A stretch of DNA of 64,000 nucleotides, from positions 144,092 through 208,091 of the forward strand of contig LADP01000042.1 of assembly GCA_000961575.1 (NCBI GenBank). The letters run 5' to 3'. The DNA is from Peptococcaceae bacterium BRH_c8a (GTDB taxonomy: Bacteria > Bacillota > Desulfotomaculia > Desulfotomaculales > Desulfallaceae). Of the stretch, positions 34,620 to 42,689 are shown one piece after another. The position numbers and the translations under genes are program-made. Positions within the stretch are counted from its first letter, which is position 1; each line of letters begins with the position of its first letter. Below the pieces are notes generated by a model, which worked only from the letters and a program-made list of their open reading frames with translations, was not told where the DNA came from and did no database searches.

Positions 34620-35630
34620 ATGGAATTCAAGATTGCACCGGAAGGAATCAAATTGAGGGACATTGATGTATGGGGGGACCTGTACGAAGCTATGGAAAGA
34701 GGCACTGCAGTTGAATCGGTGATAACAGGTGTAAGGCGTCCAAACGGAGATAATGGGGACGTTGAATGTTGGGAACTGGCTTTTGATAATAAGCCTGGAA
34801 TAACCGGTTTTTGTAGTGCATTCGAATCCGGCCTGCCGGCGGGTACCCCGATAAATAATTTCGTGGGTCAAAGAATTGCCGGTAAGATCAGGCGAATTGA
34901 AAAGAAAAATTCTTCAGTGGTGCTCAGCAGAAAGGATGCGGTTGAGGGCTCTATCAATAGGTTGATTGGCCAACTAAAGCTGGATGAAGAAATAAATGCA
35001 ATGGTGCGGGTGGTCAACAGATACCTTTACGTTGATATTGGCGGTGGTGTACTTATAAGAATCATGCAGGAGAAGGCCAGGCAGTCCAATGGAGTACCCC
35101 TGCATGTGCAGTATGAAGTGGGCGCGATAATTAAGGTTAAGGTTACTGCACTGGATAGGGATAAAAAATCTATTGAGGTTGAACCCGTTGATCCGTGGAA
35201 AGATCACGACTACAAACGGGGTGAAGTGCTCGCCGGCCAGGTTGCCAGTATAAAGGACAATCTGGCCTTTGTAACAGTCAAGCCTGGCATTATCGGCCGG
35301 GTTTATTACAAAAAAACAGATAGATACGATTTAGGCGACTATATCAAACTGCAAGTAACGGATTTCAACGCAGAAAAGCGCCTACTTCACCTGATCGTAT
35401 ACGATGCCGGCAGGATTAATGACAGAAGGCGCAACCGGGCTAAAGCCAGATCAAAAGGACTTCGGCGTCAGAAAGGGGGTAATGAAATAAGGACAACAGG
35501 TGGCTTTGATAGTATGCTCCAGGATCAAGCCGGTCAATCGCTTAAAATAAATGACCCAAAGGGTGAGATAGTGGAAAAACAGGGCTATGAGAGTGAGGAC
35601 ATCGGCAGCGTGGTGAATAAGGATGAGTAG
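34620..35630 (+). CDS. Protein with several S1-like RNA-binding domains
   Basis: 336 residues. At least three OB/S1-like units: around residues 40-110 (AVESVITGVRR ... GKIRRIEKKNSSVVLSRKDA), 120-200 (EINAMVRVVNRYLYVDIGGG ... VKVTALDRDKKSIEVEP) and 210-275 (GEVLAGQVASIKDNLAFVTVKPGIIGRVYYKK). A basic stretch RRRNRAKARSKGLRRQ follows. ATG 34620 has AAAGGA at nine bases. S1 proteins bind mRNA; one in a conjugative operon is unusual. Overlaps the next gene by 8 bases. Confidence 0.75.
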   Translation: MEFKIAPEGIKLRDIDVWGDLYEAMERGTAVESVITGVRRPNGDNGDVECWELAFDNKPGITGFCSAFESGLPAGTPINNFVGQRIAGKIRRIEKKNSSVVLSRKDAVEGSINRLIGQLKLDEEINAMVRVVNRYLYVDIGGGVLIRIMQEKARQSNGVPLHVQYEVGAIIKVKVTALDRDKKSIEVEPVDPWKDHDYKRGEVLAGQVASIKDNLAFVTVKPGIIGRVYYKKTDRYDLGDYIKLQVTDFNAEKRLLHLIVYDAGRINDRRRNRAKARSKGLRRQKGGNEIRTTGGFDSMLQDQAGQSLKINDPKGEIVEKQGYESEDIGSVVNKDE

Positions 35631-36273
35631 GGATAGTGCATTTGCGTTAGGAACAGCTGTCAAATATTTAAAATACCCAGTTGATATAAGGAATTTTGAA
35701 TATAACAATAGAATATACGAGACACTCAGCTATTTAAAAGAAGCAGAATATCTTCCAGTATCAACAATTGCCATACTTCTAGGTTGCTCCAGGGGTATTG
35801 CGCAAAAATTGATGGCTAAAATGTGGAAAGCCCGCCTGGTAAAATGTATAGAAACTGTAACTTATTCCACACCCAGTATGACATTCAAATTATGGATAAA
35901 TTCAGTTTCTGGATTGCCTAAAAATGCAAACGAATCCTGCAGGCTGGCTGTATTGGGTGCTTTCTACGGCAGAATTAAGAAAGAGCAATCTGAGCTGGAA
36001 TGGAATCTTCTCAAGTCCAGACGTGGCAAAACCCAAAAACATGTTTTCGCTGAAATGGTATATTTAACTGGAGAAAAAAAAGACAAAACCATCCTCCTTA
36101 TCGATGCACCAAGACGTGGCGAGAAACCAAACCCGGAGGCGGATATATTTATATTTCCGACCCTGGAAGAAGCTAAGGTGCTTACACCAAAAGGAAAAAG
36201 ATTTACAACAGATATAGTTTTAATGAACAAAAATATAAACTACTCAAATCTAGTTTCTGACCCGCTAGAATAG
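35623..36273 (+). CDS. HTH-containing protein of the transfer region
   Basis: 216 residues. Residues about 30-75 look like a winged helix (YLPVSTIAILLGCSRGIAQKLMAKMWKARLV). The C-terminal half has alternating strands with LLIDAPRRGEKPNPEADIFIFPTLEEA, a layout similar to replication-relaxation (Rlx-helper) proteins of Bacillota elements. ATG start overlaps the end of the S1 gene. Function not proven. Confidence 0.55.
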   Translation: MSRDSAFALGTAVKYLKYPVDIRNFEYNNRIYETLSYLKEAEYLPVSTIAILLGCSRGIAQKLMAKMWKARLVKCIETVTYSTPSMTFKLWINSVSGLPKNANESCRLAVLGAFYGRIKKEQSELEWNLLKSRRGKTQKHVFAEMVYLTGEKKDKTILLIDAPRRGEKPNPEADIFIFPTLEEAKVLTPKGKRFTTDIVLMNKNINYSNLVSDPLE

Positions 36274-36278
36274 TAGCT

Positions 36279-36326
36279 AGGAGGTGACGGGCAGCAGGTT
36301 TTAGTTAAACCTGCTGCCTATTACAT
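36279..36326 (+). promoter_or_regulatory. Ribosome site separated from ATG by a 12-bp hairpin
   Basis: AGGAGGTG (36279-36286) is 40 bases upstream of ATG 36327, too far for normal initiation. A perfect stem GGCAGCAGGTTT/AAACCTGCTGCC (36290-36301 / 36307-36318) lies between them; folding it leaves about 11 bases between the two. Same architecture as the leaders at 40.0, 40.5, 42.7 and 43.1 kb. Confidence 0.75.
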
Positions 36327-37028
36327 ATGGAACTAACTAGAAATTATGAAACAATCTATTTTTGCCAGCAGTTAACCGGAGTAAAAAGTAGAAGATATAA
36401 CATCAGGCCGGATTTGGATGAAGGAATGGAACCCGAAGTCAAGGGATATGTTTACAAAGAAACGATGGCCGGCTTTTTTCGCGCTTGGGCGCTAAATGAA
36501 ATACATTTGGGACTAACGGCAAAGGTAAATGAAATGTTGGTGGCAGAGAGAAGCCAAATAATAAAAAAAGTAGGTCTGGACGAAAAAGAATGTTTAAAAA
36601 TTATTGATGAATGCGTAGTAATGGGACTTCTTTGTGAAAATCGGATATTATTCAAGGATGAAGATGATATATATCTGTACATGATAGATACAGGTGGGAT
36701 ATTTGCATTAGAAGAATCTGGCACCCCTTATAACAAAGTAAACTTCACTATTAGTTTAGATCAGAGGTTGAAAATATATAGAAAAAATATATACTTGGTG
36801 GAAAATAACCTATCAGAAATAAAATCTGCAAACCTACACTTATTCGAAGATATATTGGGCCTTCCACAGCATGAAAAATTCATTGGAGCGACATTGTTGG
36901 TTGACATGAGCATTGCAACAAAAATAGGCATAACCGGACAGGTCACGGCTGAAATTAATCGTATAGTAAAACAAAACAATGCTAAAATTTACGACACCGC
37001 GAAGAAAAAATATATTGACATAAAATAA
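36327..37028 (+). CDS. Hypothetical protein
   Basis: 233 residues, no family recognised. Mixed alpha/beta, with HTH-like AKVNEMLVAERSQIIKKVGLDEKECLKIIDECVVMGLL in the middle that could be a winged helix. Its translation start depends on the hairpin leader upstream. It is the last gene before a gene-free, structured region. Confidence 0.6.
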   Translation: MELTRNYETIYFCQQLTGVKSRRYNIRPDLDEGMEPEVKGYVYKETMAGFFRAWALNEIHLGLTAKVNEMLVAERSQIIKKVGLDEKECLKIIDECVVMGLLCENRILFKDEDDIYLYMIDTGGIFALEESGTPYNKVNFTISLDQRLKIYRKNIYLVENNLSEIKSANLHLFEDILGLPQHEKFIGATLLVDMSIATKIGITGQVTAEINRIVKQNNAKIYDTAKKKYIDIK

Positions 37029-37114
37029 CTGTCGTTTTATTATATCAACCAAGAAGCATTATACACTTTACAAGTTTAAATATTTTATTTTTTTACCTAA
37101 AATCTAAATATGTT

Positions 37115-37690
37115 AATCAGTAAGGTTTTTCAATCAAGCAACTCCAGCTTGGTTCGGATGGAAGCTCCGGGATGATGCAATGGCGAAAAGCTTGCATTCA
37201 ATCGAAAGACCAGGGTTTGCGGAAAGTCCAGGCGAAAAGCAGGTGCACCGTAAATCAGCAGGGCGCTTATGTGAAAAGCGGCGTCATTATCCTTAACCAG
37301 GCGAAAAGCATTTAAGGGCGTACACGACCCGCACGCAGGAAGACGGGCAAAATGGCACATCAAAGCGAAAAGCTAGTATGTAGCCTTGTCTGGTTCCACT
37401 AGAACGGGACTCTCCGGTTTAAAGAAAAGCGTGTGCAGGCTGGACTCCTGCGGGAGACACGTGACCGGTAAACATGAAATGTCCCAAGCAGCGCTACAGG
37501 CTAGCCGGGCGGCCTGGCGTTTGCCCACTCGTAAGGAATCCGGTTGACCTCGAAAAAGGTAGTTTAATGCCAAGCTCACACAAGATTCATGAGTAGTGAG
37601 GTGGCTAAATTTTAAGAGCGTTATATGTCCAAATAATAGCTGTTGGTCAATAAGAATTCCTGTAAGAATTAACATAATTTGAAAGCTAAG
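37115..37690 (+). ncRNA. Candidate large structured RNA 1
   Basis: A stretch of nearly 750 bases between genes has no credible frame but many hairpins. The motif GCGAAAAGC or a close variant recurs six times (37183, 37232, 37271, 37301, 37365, about 37422), each inside a stem: ATGCAA/TTGCAT, CCTTAA/TTAAGG, ACAT/ATGT. Others: GGTTC-CACTA-GAAC (37392), GCAGG/CCTGC (37435). GC content is clearly higher than the AT-rich flanks. A T-tailed hairpin follows at 37697. The size and ornate form recall OLE, GOLLD and ROOL RNAs of Gram-positive bacteria and phages, but I cannot match it to any. Strand is inferred from neighbours and terminator. Confidence 0.6.
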
Positions 37691-37696
37691 AAATGT

Positions 37697-37720
37697 AAAA
37701 CACCAGGGTGTTTTGTTTAA
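37697..37720 (+). terminator. Hairpin following the structured RNA
   Basis: AAAACACC pairs with GGTGTTTT, followed by GTTT. It fits a terminator for the candidate RNA; a second AATACAAAA...TTTTTTGTATT repeat follows just before ssb. Confidence 0.6.
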
Positions 37721-37775
37721 TACAAAATACTTCTAAGGTGTTTTTTGTATTTTAAAAAAGAAAGGGGTAGTAAAG

Positions 37776-38120
37776 ATGATGAACGAAGTATGGCTCATTG
37801 GAAGGCTTACAAAGGATCCGGAGGAAAGACAAACCCCCGGTGGCAAGACGGTAACAAAAATGACTTTGGCCGTTGACCGTGACTATGAGAATTCAGAGGG
37901 AGAAAGGGAAACTGATTTTGTTGATGTTATTGCCTGGGAGAAGCTTGCTGAGAATTGCGTGAAATACCTTGGTAAGGGCCGCCTGGTTTCCGTCAGGGGG
38001 CGGTTGCAAATTCGCTCCTATGACGACAGCCAGGGCATTCGCCGCAAGGCAGCTGAAGTGGTTGCCGAAAAAGTAAAATTCCTGGATAAGGCAAAGGAAT
38101 CCAATAATGAGCACAAGTAA
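37776..38120 (+). CDS. ssb: Single-stranded DNA-binding protein
   Basis: 114 residues forming one OB fold: MNEVWLIGRLTKDPEERQTPGG, then KMTLAVDRDY, FVDVIAWEKLAENCVKYLGKGRLVSVRGRLQIRSY. It lacks the long linker and acidic tip (DDIPF) of chromosomal SSB, as many plasmid SSBs do, so it may not recruit the host's SSB partners. Ribosome site AAAGGGG. It overlaps the frame of the following antitoxin gene. Confidence 0.93.
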   Translation: MMNEVWLIGRLTKDPEERQTPGGKTVTKMTLAVDRDYENSEGERETDFVDVIAWEKLAENCVKYLGKGRLVSVRGRLQIRSYDDSQGIRRKAAEVVAEKVKFLDKAKESNNEHK

Positions 38121-38136
38121 AAAAGAGGTGATTTGC

Positions 38137-38427
38137 ATGCCACACCTGAGTTATAATAACCTTGAGGTGGTTGCTGTGGCCGTGCAAAAAGAACACTTAA
38201 AGGCTCTTATTGACCGTTTAAACCAAGAGCAGTTACAGGCACTTTGGGTAATATTAAATTCCATGACCTGGCCAAAAGATGAGTTGGCTTTAAAAGCATT
38301 CGAAGAATCCTTGGAAGAAGAGGAATTAAGCCCGGAAGAGGAAGCTTGTCTACTGGAAAGTGAAAAACAAATACGAAAAGGTATGGGGATAAAAGCATCA
38401 GATGTCTGGGATGAAAATGGAATATGA
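38137..38427 (+). CDS. Antitoxin-like protein of a RelBE-type pair
   Basis: 96 residues, acidic, helical, with EESLEEEELSPEEEACLLES near the C-terminus, a common antitoxin tail shape. ATG 38137 after AAAGAGGTG is preferred to 38107, which lies inside ssb. It overlaps the toxin gene by 26 bases. No clear DNA-binding motif. Confidence 0.7.
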   Translation: MPHLSYNNLEVVAVAVQKEHLKALIDRLNQEQLQALWVILNSMTWPKDELALKAFEESLEEEELSPEEEACLLESEKQIRKGMGIKASDVWDENGI

Positions 38428-38674
38428 GATCATTTTCTCTCCCCGGGCGCGGAAAGACTTCAAAAAAATCGACAGAGAAACGAAAACCAAGGTCAAGGAA
38501 GCATTAAAAGGAATCTTGGCAGTTCCACCCAAAGGCGATATTAAAAAGTTAAAGGGATTTCAAGGACGGTTTCGTCTTAGAGTGGGTTACTGGCGAATAC
38601 TATATTCCCTTGATAGAAAAATTGGGGAATTAATCGTCTTGGAAATCCTGCCAAGGAAAGATGCATATAAATAA
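38402..38674 (+). CDS. RelE/ParE-superfamily toxin
   Basis: 90 residues, or 85 from the third ATG at 38417. The fold is RelE-like: YEIIFSPRARKDFKKIDRETKTKVKEAL, then KGDIKKLKGFQGRFRLRVGYWRILYSL and a final VLEILPRKDAYK. The R-x-R-x-G-x-W-R-I-x-Y core is diagnostic. These toxins cleave mRNA on ribosomes or inhibit gyrase. The overlap with the acidic upstream gene gives the usual antitoxin-first order. Ends before a strong terminator. Confidence 0.88.
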   Translation: MSGMKMEYEIIFSPRARKDFKKIDRETKTKVKEALKGILAVPPKGDIKKLKGFQGRFRLRVGYWRILYSLDRKIGELIVLEILPRKDAYK

Positions 38675-38698
38675 AGCACTTAAAATGTGCAAGAAAGC

Positions 38699-38742
38699 AA
38701 GGGCGAAAAGGTTATGGTAAATAACTTTTTTGCCCTTTTTAT
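38699..38742 (+). terminator. Strong rho-independent terminator
   Basis: A 17-bp stem (38699-38715 with 38721-38737, two G-U pairs) around a 5-nt loop, followed by TTTTATTTT, after the toxin gene. Confidence 0.85.
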
Positions 38743-38785
38743 TTTAGCAATGATTGTCAATAAATAATAAAAGGTGGTTTTTGAT

Positions 38786-39565
38786 GTGTATAGACCTTTG
38801 ACGGATGAGCAACTTTACAAGTTTGCGCCTAGCATATTTGCAGAAGAAAAACATGGTTCCCGTTCAAATAAATACACCTATATTCCTACCATTGAAGTCG
38901 TCAACGGGCTGAGGAAGGAAGGATTCCAGCCATTTTTGGCTGCCCAATCCAGAGCGCGAGATGAGATCAAGAGAAATTTTACAAAGCATATGATTCGTTT
39001 GCGTCATGCGAATCAACTTGCGGATAAAGAAGCATGTGAAATTGTGCTTATCAACTCCCACGATGGCACATCATCATACCAGATGATGTGCGGTATCTTC
39101 CGATTCGTATGCCAAAACGGTATGGTCTTAGGAGATACTGTGGAAGATATCCGCATCCCGCATAGAGGGGACATTATTGGCGGTGTTATTGATGCCGCTT
39201 ATAGCATAGTCGATGATTTTGATACGGCCCAAGAGTCAATGGAAACGATGAAATCAACCCAACTGGCACTCCCAGAGGCTGAAGCATTTGCAACAGCAGC
39301 CTTGACTTTAAAATACGACGACATAGAAAAGGCGCCAATTTCCCCTGTTCAGGCACTTTCGTCCCGCCGTCTGGCTGACAAAGGAGAAGATCTCTGGACT
39401 ACCTTTAGCCGGATACAGGAAAACGTAATCAAGGGAGGACAGCGCGGTAGATCAGTCACTGGAAGAAGGGTGTCGACACGGCCAGTAAAGTCAATTGACA
39501 ACAATATAAAGCTTAATAAAGCCCTTTGGGTATTAGCGACCCAGATGGCTGCTCTAAAGAATTAG
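38786..39565 (+). CDS. DUF932-family protein
   Basis: 259 residues. The segment HMIRLRHANQLADKEACEIVLINSHDGTSSYQMMCGIFRFVCQNGMV is the DUF932/YubP-type signature found on plasmids and phages. Function unproven; a role in plasmid DNA protection is sometimes proposed. GTG 38786 is chosen, eight bases after AAGGTGG; the GTG at 38774 lies in that site. Confidence 0.8.
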   Translation: MYRPLTDEQLYKFAPSIFAEEKHGSRSNKYTYIPTIEVVNGLRKEGFQPFLAAQSRARDEIKRNFTKHMIRLRHANQLADKEACEIVLINSHDGTSSYQMMCGIFRFVCQNGMVLGDTVEDIRIPHRGDIIGGVIDAAYSIVDDFDTAQESMETMKSTQLALPEAEAFATAALTLKYDDIEKAPISPVQALSSRRLADKGEDLWTTFSRIQENVIKGGQRGRSVTGRRVSTRPVKSIDNNIKLNKALWVLATQMAALKN

Positions 39566-39692
39566 GATGAAATCTCAACCATTTTAAGTCTTTCCCGGGG
39601 ACAAGAAAAAACGGGTGGTCTGCAATTGGGGCCACCCGACCCTGACAAACCAAGCGGTGGCAAAAAGAGCAAAAGTGGGGGGGGATAAAAAG

Positions 39693-39965
39693 ATGAACAT
39701 TTCAAAGATACTGGAAAACTGCATGGGAATAGAAAACGCTGATATAGAGAAAGTATTTAAAAACTGCAACTGGGAGAAAAAACTTGAAGTACCTTGCCCT
39801 GACTACGATGTTACAGAGGTATTTCGAATTGGGGATGGGGAAAAACTGCAAAAGTATTTGGAAGCTCACGCTGAAAACACTTCTGAAGTAACTCGGACAC
39901 TGTTCCTCTTTAATGATTCCATTGGGTCCGGGGTTGCTGTAATTGAACAGCCTTGGACAACTTGA
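39693..39965 (+). CDS. Small hypothetical protein
   Basis: 90 residues, acidic, no family recognised. ATG 39693 follows GGGGGGGA. A stem CGGGTGG/CCACCCG lies upstream at about 39614-39640. It belongs to a run of small unknown genes typical of plasmids. Confidence 0.55.
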   Translation: MNISKILENCMGIENADIEKVFKNCNWEKKLEVPCPDYDVTEVFRIGDGEKLQKYLEAHAENTSEVTRTLFLFNDSIGSGVAVIEQPWTT

Positions 39966-40016
39966 GATGAATATCGGTGAGATATAAGCAAGAAGCAATA
40001 AGCAATAAGCAGGGTT

Positions 40017-40082
40017 ATGCCCGTTATCCTAACACATTCTATGGGAGGTGGATGGATACGGGCAATGCCCGTATCCGGTAAC
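40017..40082 (+). promoter_or_regulatory. Hairpin leader, copy 1 of the GGATACGGGC family
   Basis: Order: upstream arm GCCCGTTATCC (about 40019), ribosome site GGGAGGTG (40043-40050), stem GGATACGGGC-AAT-GCCCGTATCC (40054-40076), then GGTAAC and ATG 40083. The central GGATACGGGC can pair with either flanking arm. Folding the downstream stem brings the ribosome site to about 9 bases from ATG. Confidence 0.8.
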
Positions 40083-40463
40083 ATGGAAGAATTGCGGATA
40101 GAAGCAAAAGAAAGTGACGAACAATACTTAATTGAAAAATGGTTGAAAATAGGTAAGCGTAATCCTTGGATTAGGAATGCCTGTGATCCGCCTTTTACAA
40201 AAGAATCCTTTTACCGTTGCGAGACATTGGAAGATCTGTATTATGAGTTAATTAAGGGTAATTGGTGTTTAGCACAAGCATTTTACTTTGGGAATATAGC
40301 TTTTATTAACCAGGTTGATGGCGGTGATGAATGGTTGGTTATCCGTAATGAGTTGCCGTTTGAAAGCATCACGGTAAAATATTTTAATTTTGATAAGTTT
40401 GTAGATTTTCACAACAGAATTAGAAAAGCAAATGATAAAACGTTAAAGAAATTGGAGTATTAA
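40083..40463 (+). CDS. Hypothetical protein under hairpin leader
   Basis: 126 residues, with LYYELIKGNWCLAQAFYFGNIAFINQVDGGDEWLVIRNELPFESI as an alpha/beta core reminiscent of small plasmid antirestriction or DUF proteins, but not identifiable. ATG 40083 is the first codon after the leader stem; the frame from 40017 runs through the stem and is not used. Confidence 0.6.
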   Translation: MEELRIEAKESDEQYLIEKWLKIGKRNPWIRNACDPPFTKESFYRCETLEDLYYELIKGNWCLAQAFYFGNIAFINQVDGGDEWLVIRNELPFESITVKYFNFDKFVDFHNRIRKANDKTLKKLEY

Positions 40464-40497
40464 AAAACTATGAACGTAATTTTAGATAACTAGGGCT

Positions 40498-40556
40498 TAT
40501 GCCCGTATCCAACACTAAGGAGGTGAATGGATGCGGGCGTGGCCCGTATCCGAAAA
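40498..40556 (+). promoter_or_regulatory. Hairpin leader, copy 2
   Basis: Upstream arm GCCCGTATCC (40501-40510), ribosome site AAGGAGGTG (40517-40525), stem GGATGCGGGC-GTG-GCCCGTATCC (40529-40551), then GAAAA and ATG 40557. The upstream arm is identical to the downstream arm, so either could pair with the central strand. Confidence 0.82.
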
Positions 40557-41015
40557 ATGGCTAAATTATGTCCGTTCAGAAAGAGAAGAATTATTGTAGC
40601 AGAGAATGAATGGGAAGAACATTTTATGGAATGCCATCAAAAAGAATGTGCTATGTGGGTTGAGAATGGTTGCGGTCTGGGCCAGAATAATACGATAACT
40701 GACATGTCTACCAGCCAGGAAGCGACAGCAGCAGAAGAGATTGAGCAAAACGGTGATGGCAGTGATGGAGAAATTAAGCCAAACGATAAACTACTTGAAA
40801 CCTCTATCAAAGTTTTGGAAGTAAAAGAGACCAACACTCCCGGTACGGTAAGGGCTTGGTGTCAGTATACGGATAACGGCAAAAAAGAAGCCTTTTTTGC
40901 AAAAAACGGCGCCGGCCAGGTTTTGCTGGAGTTAATTGGCAAGCAGGTAACAACAAAGTACCGCCGCATGGATAACGGTAGCGCATTTGCGGTATTTGTA
41001 AAGGCGGAAGAGTAA
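40557..41015 (+). CDS. Hypothetical protein with Cys/His cluster
   Basis: 152 residues. N-terminal KLCPFRK ... EHFMECHQKECAMWVENGCG could bind zinc. A flexible acidic linker follows, then an OB-like C-terminal domain (SIKVLEVKETNTPGTVRAWCQYTDNGKKEAFFAKNGAG). ATG 40557 is preferred because 40527 lies inside the leader stem. Could be a single-strand or nucleotide-binding plasmid protein; not established. Confidence 0.6.
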   Translation: MAKLCPFRKRRIIVAENEWEEHFMECHQKECAMWVENGCGLGQNNTITDMSTSQEATAAEEIEQNGDGSDGEIKPNDKLLETSIKVLEVKETNTPGTVRAWCQYTDNGKKEAFFAKNGAGQVLLELIGKQVTTKYRRMDNGSAFAVFVKAEE

Positions 41016-41040
41016 GCAAGGCCATACAGCCAGGAACTTT

Positions 41041-41092
41041 AAGGAGAACGATTTTGGGATAAATAATCCCTTGCGTTCTCCTTTTGTTTTTT
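41041..41092 (+). terminator. Rho-independent terminator
   Basis: AAGGAGAACG (41041) pairs with CGTTCTCCTT (41074), with an inner GGGAT/ATCCC stem, followed by TTGTTTTTTT. Confidence 0.85.
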
Positions 41093-41126
41093 TACATGTA
41101 TTTCAAAAAGCAAAGAGGGGTAGGAA

Positions 41127-42143
41127 ATGCGATCATATGAGAAGTTTATCAAAGCCAAGCCATCGAATCCCTGCCCCATCTGCGGTGTGGGTGCTTGGTG
41201 TGGTTTTAATAGCTATTTAGCAAGCTGCATGAGGATAAAGGAAGGTTCCTTCAAAGAAGTAACCATGAGCAACGGCCAGATTGCGTACCTCCATTGGCTT
41301 GATCCGGGCATGGTAAACCTGCCGGCGCCCACGAGGGATGGTTTAATAATCGCTGAGCAAACTGCACCAGTTGAAGTTCGTGACCGTGTGTATAGAGAAT
41401 TTTTAAGGCTGTTATCGCTTAACGCGCGCCATAAGGACGACCTTCTGCGGCGTGGACTTAGTGAAAAGGACATAGAAGAAAAATGCTTTAAGTCAGTCCC
41501 GGAAGCCGTCCCAGTAGGTAATAAACCATGGAAGATATGCCGCAGGCTCATTGAAAGTGGTTATAGCCTGACCGGTATTCCCGGGTATTACAAAGCCTAT
41601 GGCCCATATGGTGGCACATACTGGACCTTCGATCGGCAGCCCGGCTATTTCATCCCGGTACTTGACAACAAAGGCCGTATCCAGGCACTGCAGAGAAGGA
41701 TGGATGACCCAAACCGGGGAGGCAAGTATAAGCTATTTAGCGGCCATAAACATCAGGGCGGTTGTACCTGCGGTACGCCGGCCCATATAGCCAGGCCGGA
41801 AAACCTAAGAGACCAACGGCTATGGATCACTGAAGGACCGTTAAAAGCTGATATTGCCTCTAAGTACCTGGGTGCAACATTAGTAGGTGCGCTTAGCGCG
41901 ACTACATGGAAACCGGTTCTTGATGCAGTACTGGAATTGGGTGCAAAAGAAATTGTAATGGCTTACGACATGGACGCAGCAACCAACCCGATAGTGGCAC
42001 GGTCGGAAAAGGCATTAAAATGCGAGCTGCTAAAGCACGGGTTAAAAGTACAACGGGCGGTTTGGGAAAACGGCAAGGGTATTGATGATGTGCTTGTGGC
42101 CATGCATAAAAGCAAAACGCTTAATAGCGCCGGGAGGTTTTAG
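41127..42143 (+). CDS. Toprim/DUF3854-like protein with zinc ribbon
   Basis: 338 residues. N-terminal zinc-binding-like CPICGVGAWCGF with a later Cys; middle part FIPVLDNKGRIQALQRRMDDPNRGGKYKLFSG; then a Toprim-type core: RLWITEGPLKADIASKYLG (Glu motif) and KEIVMAYDMDAATNP (DxD). These features match DUF3854/primase-like Toprim proteins of plasmids and phages. It may be a primase or a nicking enzyme. ATG after GAGGGG; overlaps nothing, next gene 3 bases later. Confidence 0.75.
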   Translation: MRSYEKFIKAKPSNPCPICGVGAWCGFNSYLASCMRIKEGSFKEVTMSNGQIAYLHWLDPGMVNLPAPTRDGLIIAEQTAPVEVRDRVYREFLRLLSLNARHKDDLLRRGLSEKDIEEKCFKSVPEAVPVGNKPWKICRRLIESGYSLTGIPGYYKAYGPYGGTYWTFDRQPGYFIPVLDNKGRIQALQRRMDDPNRGGKYKLFSGHKHQGGCTCGTPAHIARPENLRDQRLWITEGPLKADIASKYLGATLVGALSATTWKPVLDAVLELGAKEIVMAYDMDAATNPIVARSEKALKCELLKHGLKVQRAVWENGKGIDDVLVAMHKSKTLNSAGRF

Positions 42144-42146
42144 TAA

Positions 42147-42635
42147 ATGAAAATAATTTTAGAAAACGAAATGGAAAAGCAGGTTTGGGAAATTATGATG
42201 TCGGCTCATTTTAAATGGGAAAGAAATCATGGAGCCCAATTGCAGGATTTCATAAGTTTTTATGTTAATGAGCTGTACATAGAAGAAGTAATGGAAATTC
42301 TTGACAAAGAGGTTGAGACAAGGTTGAAGGACTTATATGGAAATGAGTACTTTTGTAGTGAAGATGAATATATCTTAAACGGGATAGATAACAACATTAA
42401 GTATTGGAATGATGATAGTTACTATGAGCCATATGAATTTCAAGAAATAGCTGATGAAATTAGTGATTGGATTAAAGATTATAGAGAAGTAAGAGAAGAA
42501 ATAAAAGATAACAGAGAGGACATAAAAGATGAGGTTGAGGATGAACTAAGATCATTTTATTATACTTTTTTCAATGCACCGGAAGAGCTGATCGTTATAT
42601 ACAATGGTGAGGTAATCCCAAGGTGCAAAAGATAG
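42147..42635 (+). CDS. Acidic hypothetical protein
   Basis: 162 residues, very acidic and charged (KDYREVREEIKDNREDIKDEVEDELRS), probably helical and partly coiled coil. Follows the Toprim gene by 3 bases with GGGAGG overlapping its end, so co-translated. Codon use is more AT-rich than neighbours. Could be a DNA mimic, but there is no direct evidence. Confidence 0.55.
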   Translation: MKIILENEMEKQVWEIMMSAHFKWERNHGAQLQDFISFYVNELYIEEVMEILDKEVETRLKDLYGNEYFCSEDEYILNGIDNNIKYWNDDSYYEPYEFQEIADEISDWIKDYREVREEIKDNREDIKDEVEDELRSFYYTFFNAPEELIVIYNGEVIPRCKR

Positions 42636-42689
42636 TAATAATACACAGTTGTAGAGATGTAACCTAAATAATCGTGTAAATGGGACGGG

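Noticed and set aside
37183..37430. Possible CRISPR array from repeated GCGAAAAGC
   Set aside because: Repeat is only about 9 bases, spacing is 30-64 bases, and copies sit in different stems; no cas gene nearby.
37130..37675. Minus-strand frames of 77 and 100 codons in the structured stretch
   Set aside because: No ribosome site or family, and the sequence is better explained by RNA hairpins.
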